From: DATMBF01 sp035559595
GTDB taxonomy: Bacteria > Bacteroidota > Ignavibacteria > UBA10030
Direction of reading: 5' to 3'
Assembly: GCA_035559595.1 (NCBI GenBank)
Contig: DATMBF010000028.1
Coordinates: 1 to 64,000, forward strand
Length of the DNA stretch: 64,000 nucleotides
Position numbers and translations under genes: made by a program. The notes under the pieces were generated by a model, which was not told the DNA's origin, made no database searches, and saw nothing but the letters and a program-made list of their open reading frames with translations. This document shows positions 18,223 to 26,104 of this stretch, in pieces. The stretch's first letter is position 1; each line of letters begins with the position of its first letter.

Positions 18223-18295
18223 AGCGCACCCCAAGTAAAGGAAAACCTTAAACATTTTTACACAACCCTTAACAAAACCTAAAGAGGAGGCCAGA

Positions 18296-18535
18296 ATGAC
18301 CCCTAATTTCAAGCGGTTCCGCGCAGTCTTAATAGCCTTGACAATTACTTTTTCAACCAACTACGCCATTTCATTTGCGTTGAGGTCCGGGACTGCGACC
18401 ATTCCAACCGACGCTCCCAGGCCTGCTATGCAACTCAGATCGGGTACTGCAACAATCCCAACCGATGCACCAAGGCCTTCTATTGCCTTGCGCGGTGGAA
18501 CTGCTTCAATTCCAACAGACGCGCCACGCCCGTAA
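18296..18535 (+). CDS. Small secreted protein made of three 18-residue repeats
   Basis: A 79-residue protein. Residues 1-28 are a signal peptide (basic KRFR, hydrophobic AVLIALTITF, likely cleavage after SFA at residue 28). The mature part is three units starting at Leu29, Leu47 and Leu65: LRSGTATIPTDAPRP, the same again, and LRGGTASIPTDAPRP, joined by AMQ and SIA. Units 1 and 2 are identical in protein although 10 of 15 codons differ. No cysteines, no known family. Signals for strong single-gene expression are clear: promoter at 18195, ribosome-binding site AGAGGAGG five bases before ATG, terminator at 18554. Confidence 0.88.
   Translation: MTPNFKRFRAVLIALTITFSTNYAISFALRSGTATIPTDAPRPAMQLRSGTATIPTDAPRPSIALRGGTASIPTDAPRP
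18380..18532 (+). repeat. Three coding tandem repeats of 54 bp period
   Basis: Units at 18380-18433, 18434-18487 and 18488-18532 (the last lacks the 9-bp linker). At DNA level they are well diverged, almost entirely at silent positions; at protein level they are nearly identical, so the repeat is old and maintained by selection on the peptide. Confidence 0.9.
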
Positions 18536-18553
18536 GCATTTTTTTACAACTCG

Positions 18554-18588
18554 AAACTCCGGTACTCCGCAGCGAGTGCCGGAGTTTT
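18554..18588 (+). terminator. Rho-independent terminator of the triple-repeat gene
   Basis: A 14-bp stem with one G-T pair (18554-18567 with 18574-18587), loop CGCAGC, then TTTTCATTTTCTTT. It separates the small gene from the M50 protease gene. Confidence 0.9.
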
Positions 18589-18666
18589 CATTTTCTTTCC
18601 CCTCCTTTTTCAGTATCTTCTTGACGACGTGTTGCATTTCCTTTTTCAAAACTATCGGAAGTTCAA

Positions 18667-19659
18667 TTGCCGCTTCAATCGCTCCTTCAGGCTTTTCTCT
18701 TCGTTCTAACGTTTTTTACGACAACAGTAGCCGGGGTTCAATGGATTAATCAGGATCCCTTCGAACTGAACAACTTCGTCCTCGGACTTCCCTACTCGCT
18801 TTCGATTCTCTTCATTCTCGCATGTCACGAGTTTGGCCATTACTTCGCGGCCCGGTATCACGGCGTCAAAGCCACACTCCCCTACTTCATTCCATTTCCG
18901 CCAATTCCATTTTTCCTCAACTTCGGAACCCTTGGTGCAGTCATTCGGACTCGCTCCGTCGTACCCTCACGAAAGGTGATGTTTGACATTGGTATTGCCG
19001 GTCCCATCGCCGGATTCATAGCGTGCATCATTGTACTCATCTACGGGTTTCTCACGTTACCCGGACCTTCGTACATTCTCTCTATCCACCCCGACTATGA
19101 TTTCACACTTAATCAAGTGCCCGGCTCAGAGGGACTTCAGCTCGAATTCGGCCAAACGATTCTGTTCAGCGTGCTCGCGTCGCTGCTCACCGATCCTGCC
19201 ACTCAGTTTGTACCACCAATGACGGAAATCTATCATTACCCCTACCTGTGCGTCGGATGGTTTGGGCTTTTTGTGACCGCAATGAATCTCTTCCCCTTAG
19301 GACAGTTCGACGGCGGACACATTATCTATACAATGTTCGGTGAAGCGCACCGGAAGATTGCCAGGATTGCTTTCCTTGCCCTCTTGGTTCTTGGCCTTCC
19401 TTCCGTCCTCGATTCTTTTGGCCGGATGGCACTTGAAATGATAACAGGGGAACCGATCCATCAAGTGATCCCTTTTGCCGAATACAGTTGGAGCGGATGG
19501 TTCCTGTGGGCTATGATCTCGTATTATATTGTCAAGCTCTATCATCCACCGGTACCGGATGAAACTCCGCTCGATGATGTGCGAATGAAGCTTGGCTACT
19601 CAAGCTTTGCAATCTTTATCATGAGTTTCTCCTTCATCCCGTTTACCATACCTTTGTGA
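18667..19659 (+). CDS. M50 (site-2 protease type) intramembrane metalloprotease
   Basis: A 330-residue membrane protein. Seen: the zinc motif HEFGH with flanking helix (LACHEFGHYFAARYHG), the DIGIAGPIAG motif, and the second active-site motif NLFPLGQFDGGHI supplying the third ligand Asp. About eight hydrophobic segments. Family members cut membrane-spanning proteins or signal-peptide remnants, including anti-sigma factors and pheromone precursors. The only in-frame start I can see is TTG at 18667, the nearest upstream stop being at 18622; the start is uncertain. It follows the triple-repeat gene on the same strand but beyond its terminator. Confidence 0.88.
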   Translation: MPLQSLLQAFLFVLTFFTTTVAGVQWINQDPFELNNFVLGLPYSLSILFILACHEFGHYFAARYHGVKATLPYFIPFPPIPFFLNFGTLGAVIRTRSVVPSRKVMFDIGIAGPIAGFIACIIVLIYGFLTLPGPSYILSIHPDYDFTLNQVPGSEGLQLEFGQTILFSVLASLLTDPATQFVPPMTEIYHYPYLCVGWFGLFVTAMNLFPLGQFDGGHIIYTMFGEAHRKIARIAFLALLVLGLPSVLDSFGRMALEMITGEPIHQVIPFAEYSWSGWFLWAMISYYIVKLYHPPVPDETPLDDVRMKLGYSSFAIFIMSFSFIPFTIPL

Positions 19660-19770
19660 CCTCCTTTTTTCCCCGCACAATGAGCGCTTGCTAAAGAATT
19701 CGATCGAGAAGTCGTGGCAAAGGTGAGGGACAACTTCTGTGCCTCGGCCGGTTCCTGAGAAATATCATTA

Positions 19771-20649
19771 TTGTCGGTGTCCGTGAGACGTAAACAATCT
19801 TCAATTATTGATTCTTCAAAACGCCTCTTCGTTGGTCTCTTTCTCGTACACTTCGCTTGCGAGTCGGAGAAGACTCTTGTTATTGATTCCCCGGTGCCCC
19901 CCCCGATACTTCTCTCAACCTCTCTTTCTCCAACGACAGTCAATACGGACACCATGAGCGTTGGCTCTGAGCAACGGCCCGATGACTTGCTTCCCATCCA
20001 AATCCTCCTTACGGCAAGATTTTCCGGCGGTCAGGCGAGCCAAACGGCCGTCATTGCTTACGTTGTTTCGAATCAAGACGGTGAGCAACTGGGAGCAGGA
20101 ACGATTGACGATGATGGCGTATTCCCCGATTCAGCTGCGCTTGATGGAGTCGTCCGAAAGTTCGCTCAGTTTACGATGAAACGCGTTGAAATCCGCCCCG
20201 TGATGGTCGAGACCTGGGCTCAAACAGACCAGGGTCTGCGCAGCACGTCAATGATGCTACCTTTGACAATCGTTCGTGCAAATCAACCGCCAGTCGTATC
20301 GAATCTTCAGGCTCCAGACACGGTTCGGCTGACATCGACGACGCAGGTCATTCTCCTCGAAATTCGTGCAACAGACCCAAATGGGCAGACAGACATTACC
20401 AGGGTGATTTTCCAATCGTTTCGACCGGACGGCTCACCATCCAGCGGCAATCCATTTTTCATGTATGACGATGGTGGGACATTAGGGTCGAACTCGGGAG
20501 ATAGGGTTGCCGGTGACGGCCTCTTCAGCCGGGCAATCTCGCTGCCTCCTAACACCGGGCAGGGAACATACCGGTTTGAATTCCAGGCATTCGACCGTTC
20601 AAATGCCGCCAGCAACATGATTACACATTACGTGACGGTTCGACAATAA
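19771..20649 (+). CDS. Exported protein with Ig/cadherin-like domains, unknown function
   Basis: A 292-residue protein with an N-terminal hydrophobic stretch ending in VHFAC, a weak lipobox, so probably a lipoprotein (mature from about Cys29). The rest is beta-rich: one domain with DDDGVFPDSAALDGV and a second after NQPPVVSNLQAPDTV with DPNGQTDITRVIF and DRVAGDGLFSRAISLPP, typical of Ig-like extracellular modules. Start candidates are TTG 19771, GTG 19777 and GTG 19783, all just after an in-frame stop. It abuts the propeller gene with no gap. No known family name. Confidence 0.72.
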   Translation: MSVSVRRKQSSIIDSSKRLFVGLFLVHFACESEKTLVIDSPVPPPILLSTSLSPTTVNTDTMSVGSEQRPDDLLPIQILLTARFSGGQASQTAVIAYVVSNQDGEQLGAGTIDDDGVFPDSAALDGVVRKFAQFTMKRVEIRPVMVETWAQTDQGLRSTSMMLPLTIVRANQPPVVSNLQAPDTVRLTSTTQVILLEIRATDPNGQTDITRVIFQSFRPDGSPSSGNPFFMYDDGGTLGSNSGDRVAGDGLFSRAISLPPNTGQGTYRFEFQAFDRSNAASNMITHYVTVRQ

Positions 20650-22170
20650 ATGAAGTATCTGAGCATTGCCCTTGTGATCACAACATCTGCTTCTGCTCAA
20701 CTCCTGCGTTCGTACAGGGTTGATGGAAGCTCTCTCCCCTCCAGCAATGCTATTTTTGACATCCACAGGAAAACAGATACTCTCTGGTTTGGAACAAACA
20801 AAGGTCTTGATCGAACTCTTGATTACGGACTCAGCTGGACCCAGTTTCGCAACACACAGAGTTTTGACGACAAGGGAATTTCTGCCATTGGGCAGTTTGG
20901 CTCGCTGCTTGCCGTTGCTACAGCCTACTCCTTCTCCCGTGAAGGTGAAGCCATTACGGCGGGAGGCGGCATCCATGTCAGCACAGATCATGGGACAACA
21001 TGGCGACACGTACCGCAACCGCGTGACGTCGGCAGTGTCGATACGATTTTGTATGGGAATAACAGGATTCGGTCTCTTGCAATTACAACTGAAGCCAACA
21101 ACGTCACGTACGACATCGCTATCACCCCCAGTGCAGTGTGGATCGCGAGCTTTGCGGGTATGCTCAGAAAATCCACGGATCGTGGCCTCACCTGGCAAAA
21201 AGTTGTTCTTCCACCGGATGAACTCCAGTCAATTCGCCCTGAGGACACTCTCAACTTTGATCTCTCCCCTGTTAGTGGAGGAATCGGTCTGCGTGGAAAT
21301 CTTAACCATCGCGTGTTCTCGGTTTTTGCTCAGAACGATTCAATTATTTATGTTGGGACTGCGGGGGGAATTAACAAGACGACAGATCGAGGGAGGAGCT
21401 GGACAAAATTCACCACCAAGACTCAGCCGAGTGGTCTCTCTGGGAATTTTGTCGTTGCTCTCAGAGAGCAAGTTCTCCCGACAAGCCGAGTTCTCTGGGC
21501 TTCGACCGTTAATGCAGAAGATCCTGCCGAAACGCGCGGAGTAAGTTTCACGGATGATGGTGGAGTTACGTGGAAGACAACACTCCGTGGACAGTTTGCC
21601 CATAATTTTGCTTTCAAGGATTCTGTTGTGTATGTCGCAACAGACGAAGGGGTGTTCCGTTCATCAAATTTTGGGCAATCGTGGCAGCGAAGCGGAACCA
21701 TCTATGACATCTCTTCCCTTCAGCGATTCGTCTCAACCCAGATCTTCGCTGTCGAGGTTGTTGGCGACACGCTTTGGGTTGGTGGTCCGGAGGGAATCGC
21801 AACAACGATTGATTCCCCAGCGAGCCCATTCGGCAGTACATGGCGCATCTTTCGAACGTACAGGCCCGTCGGTGTCTCGAGTGCAACATATGCGTACCCA
21901 ACGCCTTTTTCTCCCGATGATGAACCGGTTCGGATTCATTTCTCTACCGAAGGGCGCGATGCAACAGTCACTATTCGGATTTTTGACTTCGGGATGAAGC
22001 CCGTGAGGGTCCTGCTTCGGTCCGCTCAGCGAAGTGGGCAAAGGGAACATGATGAGATTTGGGATGGGCGGGATGATGACGGCAACCGTGTTGCCAATGG
22101 TCTCTACTTCTATCGCATCGAACTGGATGGGAAAGAACCCCGGTGGGGGAAGATTCACGTGCTCCAATGA
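20650..22170 (+). CDS. Secreted beta-propeller (BNR/Asp-box) protein with FlgD-like C-terminal domain
   Basis: A 506-residue exported protein: signal peptide (residues 1-17, cut near ASA), then at least six Asp-box motifs (LDYGLSW, TDHGTTW, TDRGLTW, TDRGRSW, DDGGVTW, SNFGQSW), each marking a propeller blade, and a C-terminal module beginning YAYPTPFSPDDEPVRI and ending in a GLYFYRIELDG strand, as in FlgD-Ig/T9SS-type C-terminal domains. It resembles sortilin-like adhesion or binding propellers. Start ATG is contiguous with the upstream stop; the next gene overlaps by ATGA. Confidence 0.85.
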   Translation: MKYLSIALVITTSASAQLLRSYRVDGSSLPSSNAIFDIHRKTDTLWFGTNKGLDRTLDYGLSWTQFRNTQSFDDKGISAIGQFGSLLAVATAYSFSREGEAITAGGGIHVSTDHGTTWRHVPQPRDVGSVDTILYGNNRIRSLAITTEANNVTYDIAITPSAVWIASFAGMLRKSTDRGLTWQKVVLPPDELQSIRPEDTLNFDLSPVSGGIGLRGNLNHRVFSVFAQNDSIIYVGTAGGINKTTDRGRSWTKFTTKTQPSGLSGNFVVALREQVLPTSRVLWASTVNAEDPAETRGVSFTDDGGVTWKTTLRGQFAHNFAFKDSVVYVATDEGVFRSSNFGQSWQRSGTIYDISSLQRFVSTQIFAVEVVGDTLWVGGPEGIATTIDSPASPFGSTWRIFRTYRPVGVSSATYAYPTPFSPDDEPVRIHFSTEGRDATVTIRIFDFGMKPVRVLLRSAQRSGQREHDEIWDGRDDDGNRVANGLYFYRIELDGKEPRWGKIHVLQ

Positions 22171-23132
22171 ATACCAGAATCTCACATCATTTCATTCTCC
22201 TCTCCTTTTTCGTATTTTGCTTTTCAGCGGCAACCTCGCTATACGGACAGTCTTTGGGTGGTAAGGCCGGTGCGGCGTTGCGTTTTGGCTTCGGGGCACA
22301 TTCGCTCGGAATGGGAAACGCCGTGGCCGCCGTCGTTCACGAAAACGTGATCGCTTATGAAAATCCCGCTCTCGTCCCCTATCAACCGAACCGTAGCATC
22401 ATTGCTTCAGCAGGTTTTCTGTCGTTGGACAGGTCGTTGAACTCACTCAGTTACACTCAGAGCCTCAAACCGGCTGCAGGTCTGGCCCTCGGAGTTGTCA
22501 ACGCTGGCGTATCAGAAATCCAAGGCCGCGATAGAGACGGAGAACCGACATCCGTGTATTCGACTTCTGAGAATGTGTTCTTCCTCTCCTTTGGCCTGAA
22601 GGTTGCGCGTGAGCTGTCCGTCGGTGTTACGGCAAAGATTCTTTACCACTCGCTCTATGATGGAATCGCAAGCACAACGGCAGGGTTCGATATCGGAGCC
22701 CTCTATGCATTCGACGAAAACCTCCTTGTGGCTGCCATTCTTCAGGATATCAACTCAAAGTATCAATGGGAAACCTCCACCCTTTACGGACGTAACGGAA
22801 ATATCACGGTTGATCGATTTCCTTTACGCCGCAAAATCGCTGTCTCATACAATTGGGCTGAACCACGAGTGACGACCGCAGCCGAAGCAGAATGGATCGG
22901 CAACACGTTCATCGCTCGTTTCGGCACAAATGTATCTCTGACAGAGTCGTTTCAAATCATCGGTGGACTGGATCACGTTTCGTTTGCGCGAGAATTTGAC
23001 TCCAGACCTTCAGTCGGATTCTCCTTTCAGCCGGGCTTGAAGTCATTCAATCCCACACTCTACTATACGTATGTGGTCGAACCATACGGCCCCTCCGCTA
23101 TCCACTTTGTAGCCATCAGCGTGGAGATTTGA
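22167..23132 (+). CDS. PorV/PorQ-like outer-membrane beta-barrel protein
   Basis: A 321-residue protein with a signal peptide (to about ATSLYGQ) and the family opening KAGAALRFGFGAHSLGMGNAVAAVVHENVIAYENPALV, followed by alternating beta strands to a terminal aromatic-rich strand. PorV/PorQ (UPF0164-related) proteins are FadL-like barrels, some of which shuttle T9SS cargo. Start is the ATG at 22167, overlapping the propeller stop; a frame from 22143 adds eight residues with no merit. Confidence 0.85.
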   Translation: MNTRISHHFILLSFFVFCFSAATSLYGQSLGGKAGAALRFGFGAHSLGMGNAVAAVVHENVIAYENPALVPYQPNRSIIASAGFLSLDRSLNSLSYTQSLKPAAGLALGVVNAGVSEIQGRDRDGEPTSVYSTSENVFFLSFGLKVARELSVGVTAKILYHSLYDGIASTTAGFDIGALYAFDENLLVAAILQDINSKYQWETSTLYGRNGNITVDRFPLRRKIAVSYNWAEPRVTTAAEAEWIGNTFIARFGTNVSLTESFQIIGGLDHVSFAREFDSRPSVGFSFQPGLKSFNPTLYYTYVVEPYGPSAIHFVAISVEI

Positions 23133-24025
23133 TGAAAAAGATTTCTTACGTACTGACAATACTCGTTGAAGTAACAATCGTTTACGCTCAAGGATCGTCA
23201 ACGGGTTCGTCGTATCTCCTGCTTCCATATCACGCGCGACCTGCCGCGCTTGCACAGGCTGTCGTTGCCGATGCTGGAACGTTCTCTTCCATATTTATCA
23301 ATCCGGCTGCCATTGGAATGGGTAATGCAACGGAGCTGCTTTTATCGCACACGGAATGGATTCAAGATGTTCGCATGGAAACTCTCGGGACACGTCTCCC
23401 TTTTGACTTCGGCACGTTGGGTCTTGCCGTCACGACGTCAAGCGTCGAGGGAATTCATTTTCGCGAGCGACCGGGTTTACCTGAAGCTTCTTTTACGGCT
23501 CGCTTTAGCACGCTCCAGGCCACGTACGCATATTCTTTGTTTGATGATCTCTGGATCGGGGCCGGCGCTAAGTATATCCACGAAAAGATCTTTGTCGACG
23601 AAGCGACGGGCTATGCTCTCGATTTTGGACTGATCTACAGCACACCGATTGAAGGGTTGAACGCAGGAGTTGCTTTTACAAATATTGGAGAGATGTCGGC
23701 GTTCAGGCTATCGAACGCAGAGCTGCCAACGAGTGTTCAAGCCGGGACTTCGTACACTTGGGAATTGGAAGAATTTGCCTTTACGGCTGCAGCAAACATC
23801 AGGAACGTTGCACGACAAGAGGAGATGGGGCTGCACCTTGCACTCGAGGGCCGGTATCGGAGGTTTGCTTCTCTCCGTATCGGCTATCAGAGCTCGTCTG
23901 ACGTGCGTTCGCTTTCTGGAGGTATCGGGCTATCTTATCATTTCTTAAACCTTGACTACGCCTACGTCCCCTTTTTACTTCGTTTAGGCGATGGTCACAT
24001 CCTCTCACTTCGATTCCTCCTTTAG
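23132..24025 (+). CDS. PorV/PorQ-like outer-membrane beta-barrel protein
   Basis: A 297-residue paralogue-like neighbour of the preceding gene: signal peptide ending near VYAQG, then LLLPYHARPAALAQAVVADAGTFSSIFINPAAIGMGNATEL, the same PorV-type first strands, and a C-terminal GLSYHFLNLDYAYVPF strand. The ATG at 23132 shares a base with the upstream TGA stop. The two barrels, the propeller and the Ig-like lipoprotein form one operon, suggesting a surface-displayed complex. Confidence 0.85.
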   Translation: MKKISYVLTILVEVTIVYAQGSSTGSSYLLLPYHARPAALAQAVVADAGTFSSIFINPAAIGMGNATELLLSHTEWIQDVRMETLGTRLPFDFGTLGLAVTTSSVEGIHFRERPGLPEASFTARFSTLQATYAYSLFDDLWIGAGAKYIHEKIFVDEATGYALDFGLIYSTPIEGLNAGVAFTNIGEMSAFRLSNAELPTSVQAGTSYTWELEEFAFTAAANIRNVARQEEMGLHLALEGRYRRFASLRIGYQSSSDVRSLSGGIGLSYHFLNLDYAYVPFLLRLGDGHILSLRFLL

Positions 24026-24039
24026 AGCAACAACCACGA

Positions 24040-25005
24040 ATGCCTCTAAGAGTCGTGAAATACTCCATTGATTGGAAGGAACGGTGGGACAGGTTCGTTC
24101 TTCACTCCAACAATGGAACACTCTTCCATCTTCAAACCTTTCTGGAATACCATCCGGCTGGTCGCTTCAAATGGCATCATCTTCTGTTTCTCGAAGGAGA
24201 CAAGATCATAGCCGTTCTTCCAGCAGCAGAAATGGGAACCACTCTTGAGTCCCCTATTGGCGCTTCTTATGGTTCGTTCGTTACCGAGGACATCCCATTT
24301 GCCAAGTCGCTCGAGCTAGTTGATGCCTTTTCAGAGTACTGCCGCGAGCAGCAATTCGAGCGAGCACTTCTTACGGCTCCTCCATTCATTTATCAGGACA
24401 TGATTTCCCAGAACATCGATTATGCTCTTGCTTACAGGGGGTTCGCCTATGACAAGCATTATATTTCTCATGCGATCCGTCTCAATGACACCGATATGGT
24501 GGAACGGTTTCAAAGCACGGCGAGGAGGTACATCCACAAGCATCTCAGAGAGCGCACGCTTAGTGTCGAACAAAGCGACGATTATGAGGCCTTTTACCCC
24601 ATTCTCCTGAAAAACAAGGCAAGGCACGGCGTGAAGCCCACGCACACGCTCGAGGAGCTTTTGAAATTACGAGCGTTGCTCCCTGACCGATTTGTTCTGT
24701 TTTTGGTCAAGAAGGACCGAAAACCCATAGCCGGCTCACTTGTTTTCGTATGTAATTCACAGGTTGCGCTTTGCTTCTACAATATGCTCCTCTATGAGTA
24801 CGAGCAGTACAATCCAATCCATGTTGTCATGCATGAAGTTGTGAGGTGGGCTCAAGAAAACGGTTTTCGATGGGTCGACATCGGGGTTTCCCAAGACACG
24901 AAAGCGAACAACCCGATGACTCCCGCGTTGGGGCTTATTAAGTTTAAAGAGAAATTCAATGCTCGGGGGATTCTCCGGAGCACGTTCTACAAGCGCTTTC
25001 TGTAA
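24040..25005 (+). CDS. GNAT/FemAB-type acyltransferase
   Basis: A 321-residue protein with two GNAT-like halves. Seen: WKERWDRFVLHSNNGTLFHLQTF at the N terminus, the FQSTARRYIHKHLRE segment, and in the C-terminal half PIAGSLVFVCNSQVALCFYNM and NGFRWVDIGVS, as in the acetyltransferase_6/FemAB-like group often found in polysaccharide loci. Substrate unknown. It opens a plus-strand set of envelope genes, with the next start five bases after its stop. Confidence 0.8.
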   Translation: MPLRVVKYSIDWKERWDRFVLHSNNGTLFHLQTFLEYHPAGRFKWHHLLFLEGDKIIAVLPAAEMGTTLESPIGASYGSFVTEDIPFAKSLELVDAFSEYCREQQFERALLTAPPFIYQDMISQNIDYALAYRGFAYDKHYISHAIRLNDTDMVERFQSTARRYIHKHLRERTLSVEQSDDYEAFYPILLKNKARHGVKPTHTLEELLKLRALLPDRFVLFLVKKDRKPIAGSLVFVCNSQVALCFYNMLLYEYEQYNPIHVVMHEVVRWAQENGFRWVDIGVSQDTKANNPMTPALGLIKFKEKFNARGILRSTFYKRFL

Positions 25006-25009
25006 TCGC

Positions 25010-26104
25010 ATGAAGATTCTTCATATCGCACCACTCAACGTTGCGGGTGTTCCCTACAGCATGGTGGATATGCAGAGAAGATTCGGCCACGATGCACGCC
25101 TCGTGACTCTTTATCGTAACGCCTTTGGGTTCCCTGAAGATATCTGCCTCGATCTCCCCCTCCCGCGCAATCCGCTTGCCCAGAAATGGCGAGACTTCAA
25201 GCGAGGTATTCAAAAGACTGCGATCCGAATCGGCGGTCACAATCCAGACACGTTTCTCCCTCTTTACCGTCCTCACAATGTCTTTGAGCACGTGTATTTT
25301 CGCTGGGATGATATTCGAAGGTCCCCGTCCGTTCACAAGGCCATTCGTGATTTCGGATTGGATGACTTCGAGGTTGTCCATTACGACGGTGGTCTGGATT
25401 TCTTCCGTGATGCGCGCCTTGCGAAACGATGGAAGCAGGAGGGAAAAAAGATCGTCTGTCACTACATGGGGAGCGATCTGCGAGTGCGGGGAATCCATCG
25501 CGTGATGGATCAGTTGAGCGATCTCAATCTCACGAACGAGAGTGATCATCTCCTCCGGCATCCAAACATCCACTATATCTATATTCCGTTCGACCCAACC
25601 CCATTTCGTGTCCGATCGGCAGAAAACAAACCGCTCAGGATCATTCATTCTCCAACAAACAGAGCGATGAAGGGAACTCACCTCATCCTTCCCGTCATTG
25701 AACGTCTCAAAAAGATTCGTGATATCGAATTCGTGCTTGCTGAAGGAATGCCGCACGCTGATGTCCTCGCCATCAAACAGACATGCGATATTGCCATCGA
25801 ACAGGTCGGAAACCTTGGTGGTACAGGGTACGGACGGAATTCGCTCGAGAGTCTTTCCATGGGTATTCCAACGGTAACCGAAATGACGCCCGACTATATT
25901 GCGTGGCTTCCCGAGAATCCGTTTTTCCTCGTTACTGCCGACACGCTCTTCGAGAAGCTTCTTGAGCTCATCGACGATGCGGAACTTCGCCGGCGATTGT
26001 CCACAAAAGGCCGGAAATGGGTTGAACGATATCACTCTTACGAATCCGTTTACAGGAGTCTTCTTGAGCTCTACCGACGGCACGGCATTCTCCCCAATGA
26101 GTGA
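25010..26104 (+). CDS. Glycosyltransferase, GT-B fold (GT1/GT4-like)
   Basis: A 364-residue GT-B protein starting MKILHIAPLNVAGVPYSMVDM, with LRIIHSPTNRAMKGT before the nucleotide-binding half and the donor-binding segment GTGYGRNSLESLSMGIPTV, followed by the standard C-terminal RRLSTKGRKWVERYHS. The ATG at 25010 follows the GNAT stop by four bases. A frame on the other strand is open over nearly the same span but I regard it as antisense noise. Confidence 0.85.
   Translation: MKILHIAPLNVAGVPYSMVDMQRRFGHDARLVTLYRNAFGFPEDICLDLPLPRNPLAQKWRDFKRGIQKTAIRIGGHNPDTFLPLYRPHNVFEHVYFRWDDIRRSPSVHKAIRDFGLDDFEVVHYDGGLDFFRDARLAKRWKQEGKKIVCHYMGSDLRVRGIHRVMDQLSDLNLTNESDHLLRHPNIHYIYIPFDPTPFRVRSAENKPLRIIHSPTNRAMKGTHLILPVIERLKKIRDIEFVLAEGMPHADVLAIKQTCDIAIEQVGNLGGTGYGRNSLESLSMGIPTVTEMTPDYIAWLPENPFFLVTADTLFEKLLELIDDAELRRRLSTKGRKWVERYHSYESVYRSLLELYRRHGILPNE

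Noticed and set aside
18380..18532. Short regularly spaced direct repeats resembling a CRISPR fragment
   Set aside because: The repeats are contiguous and coding, diverge at silent positions, have no unique spacers, and no cas genes are nearby.
24956..26083. 375-codon open frame on the minus strand
   Set aside because: It is fully antisense to a well-supported glycosyltransferase gene, shows no recognisable domain and no ribosome-binding site.
25899..26096. Longer N terminus for the GT39-like protein
   Set aside because: These codons lie inside the upstream glycosyltransferase gene, are not hydrophobic, and an ATG at 26097 fits the family start before the first helix.
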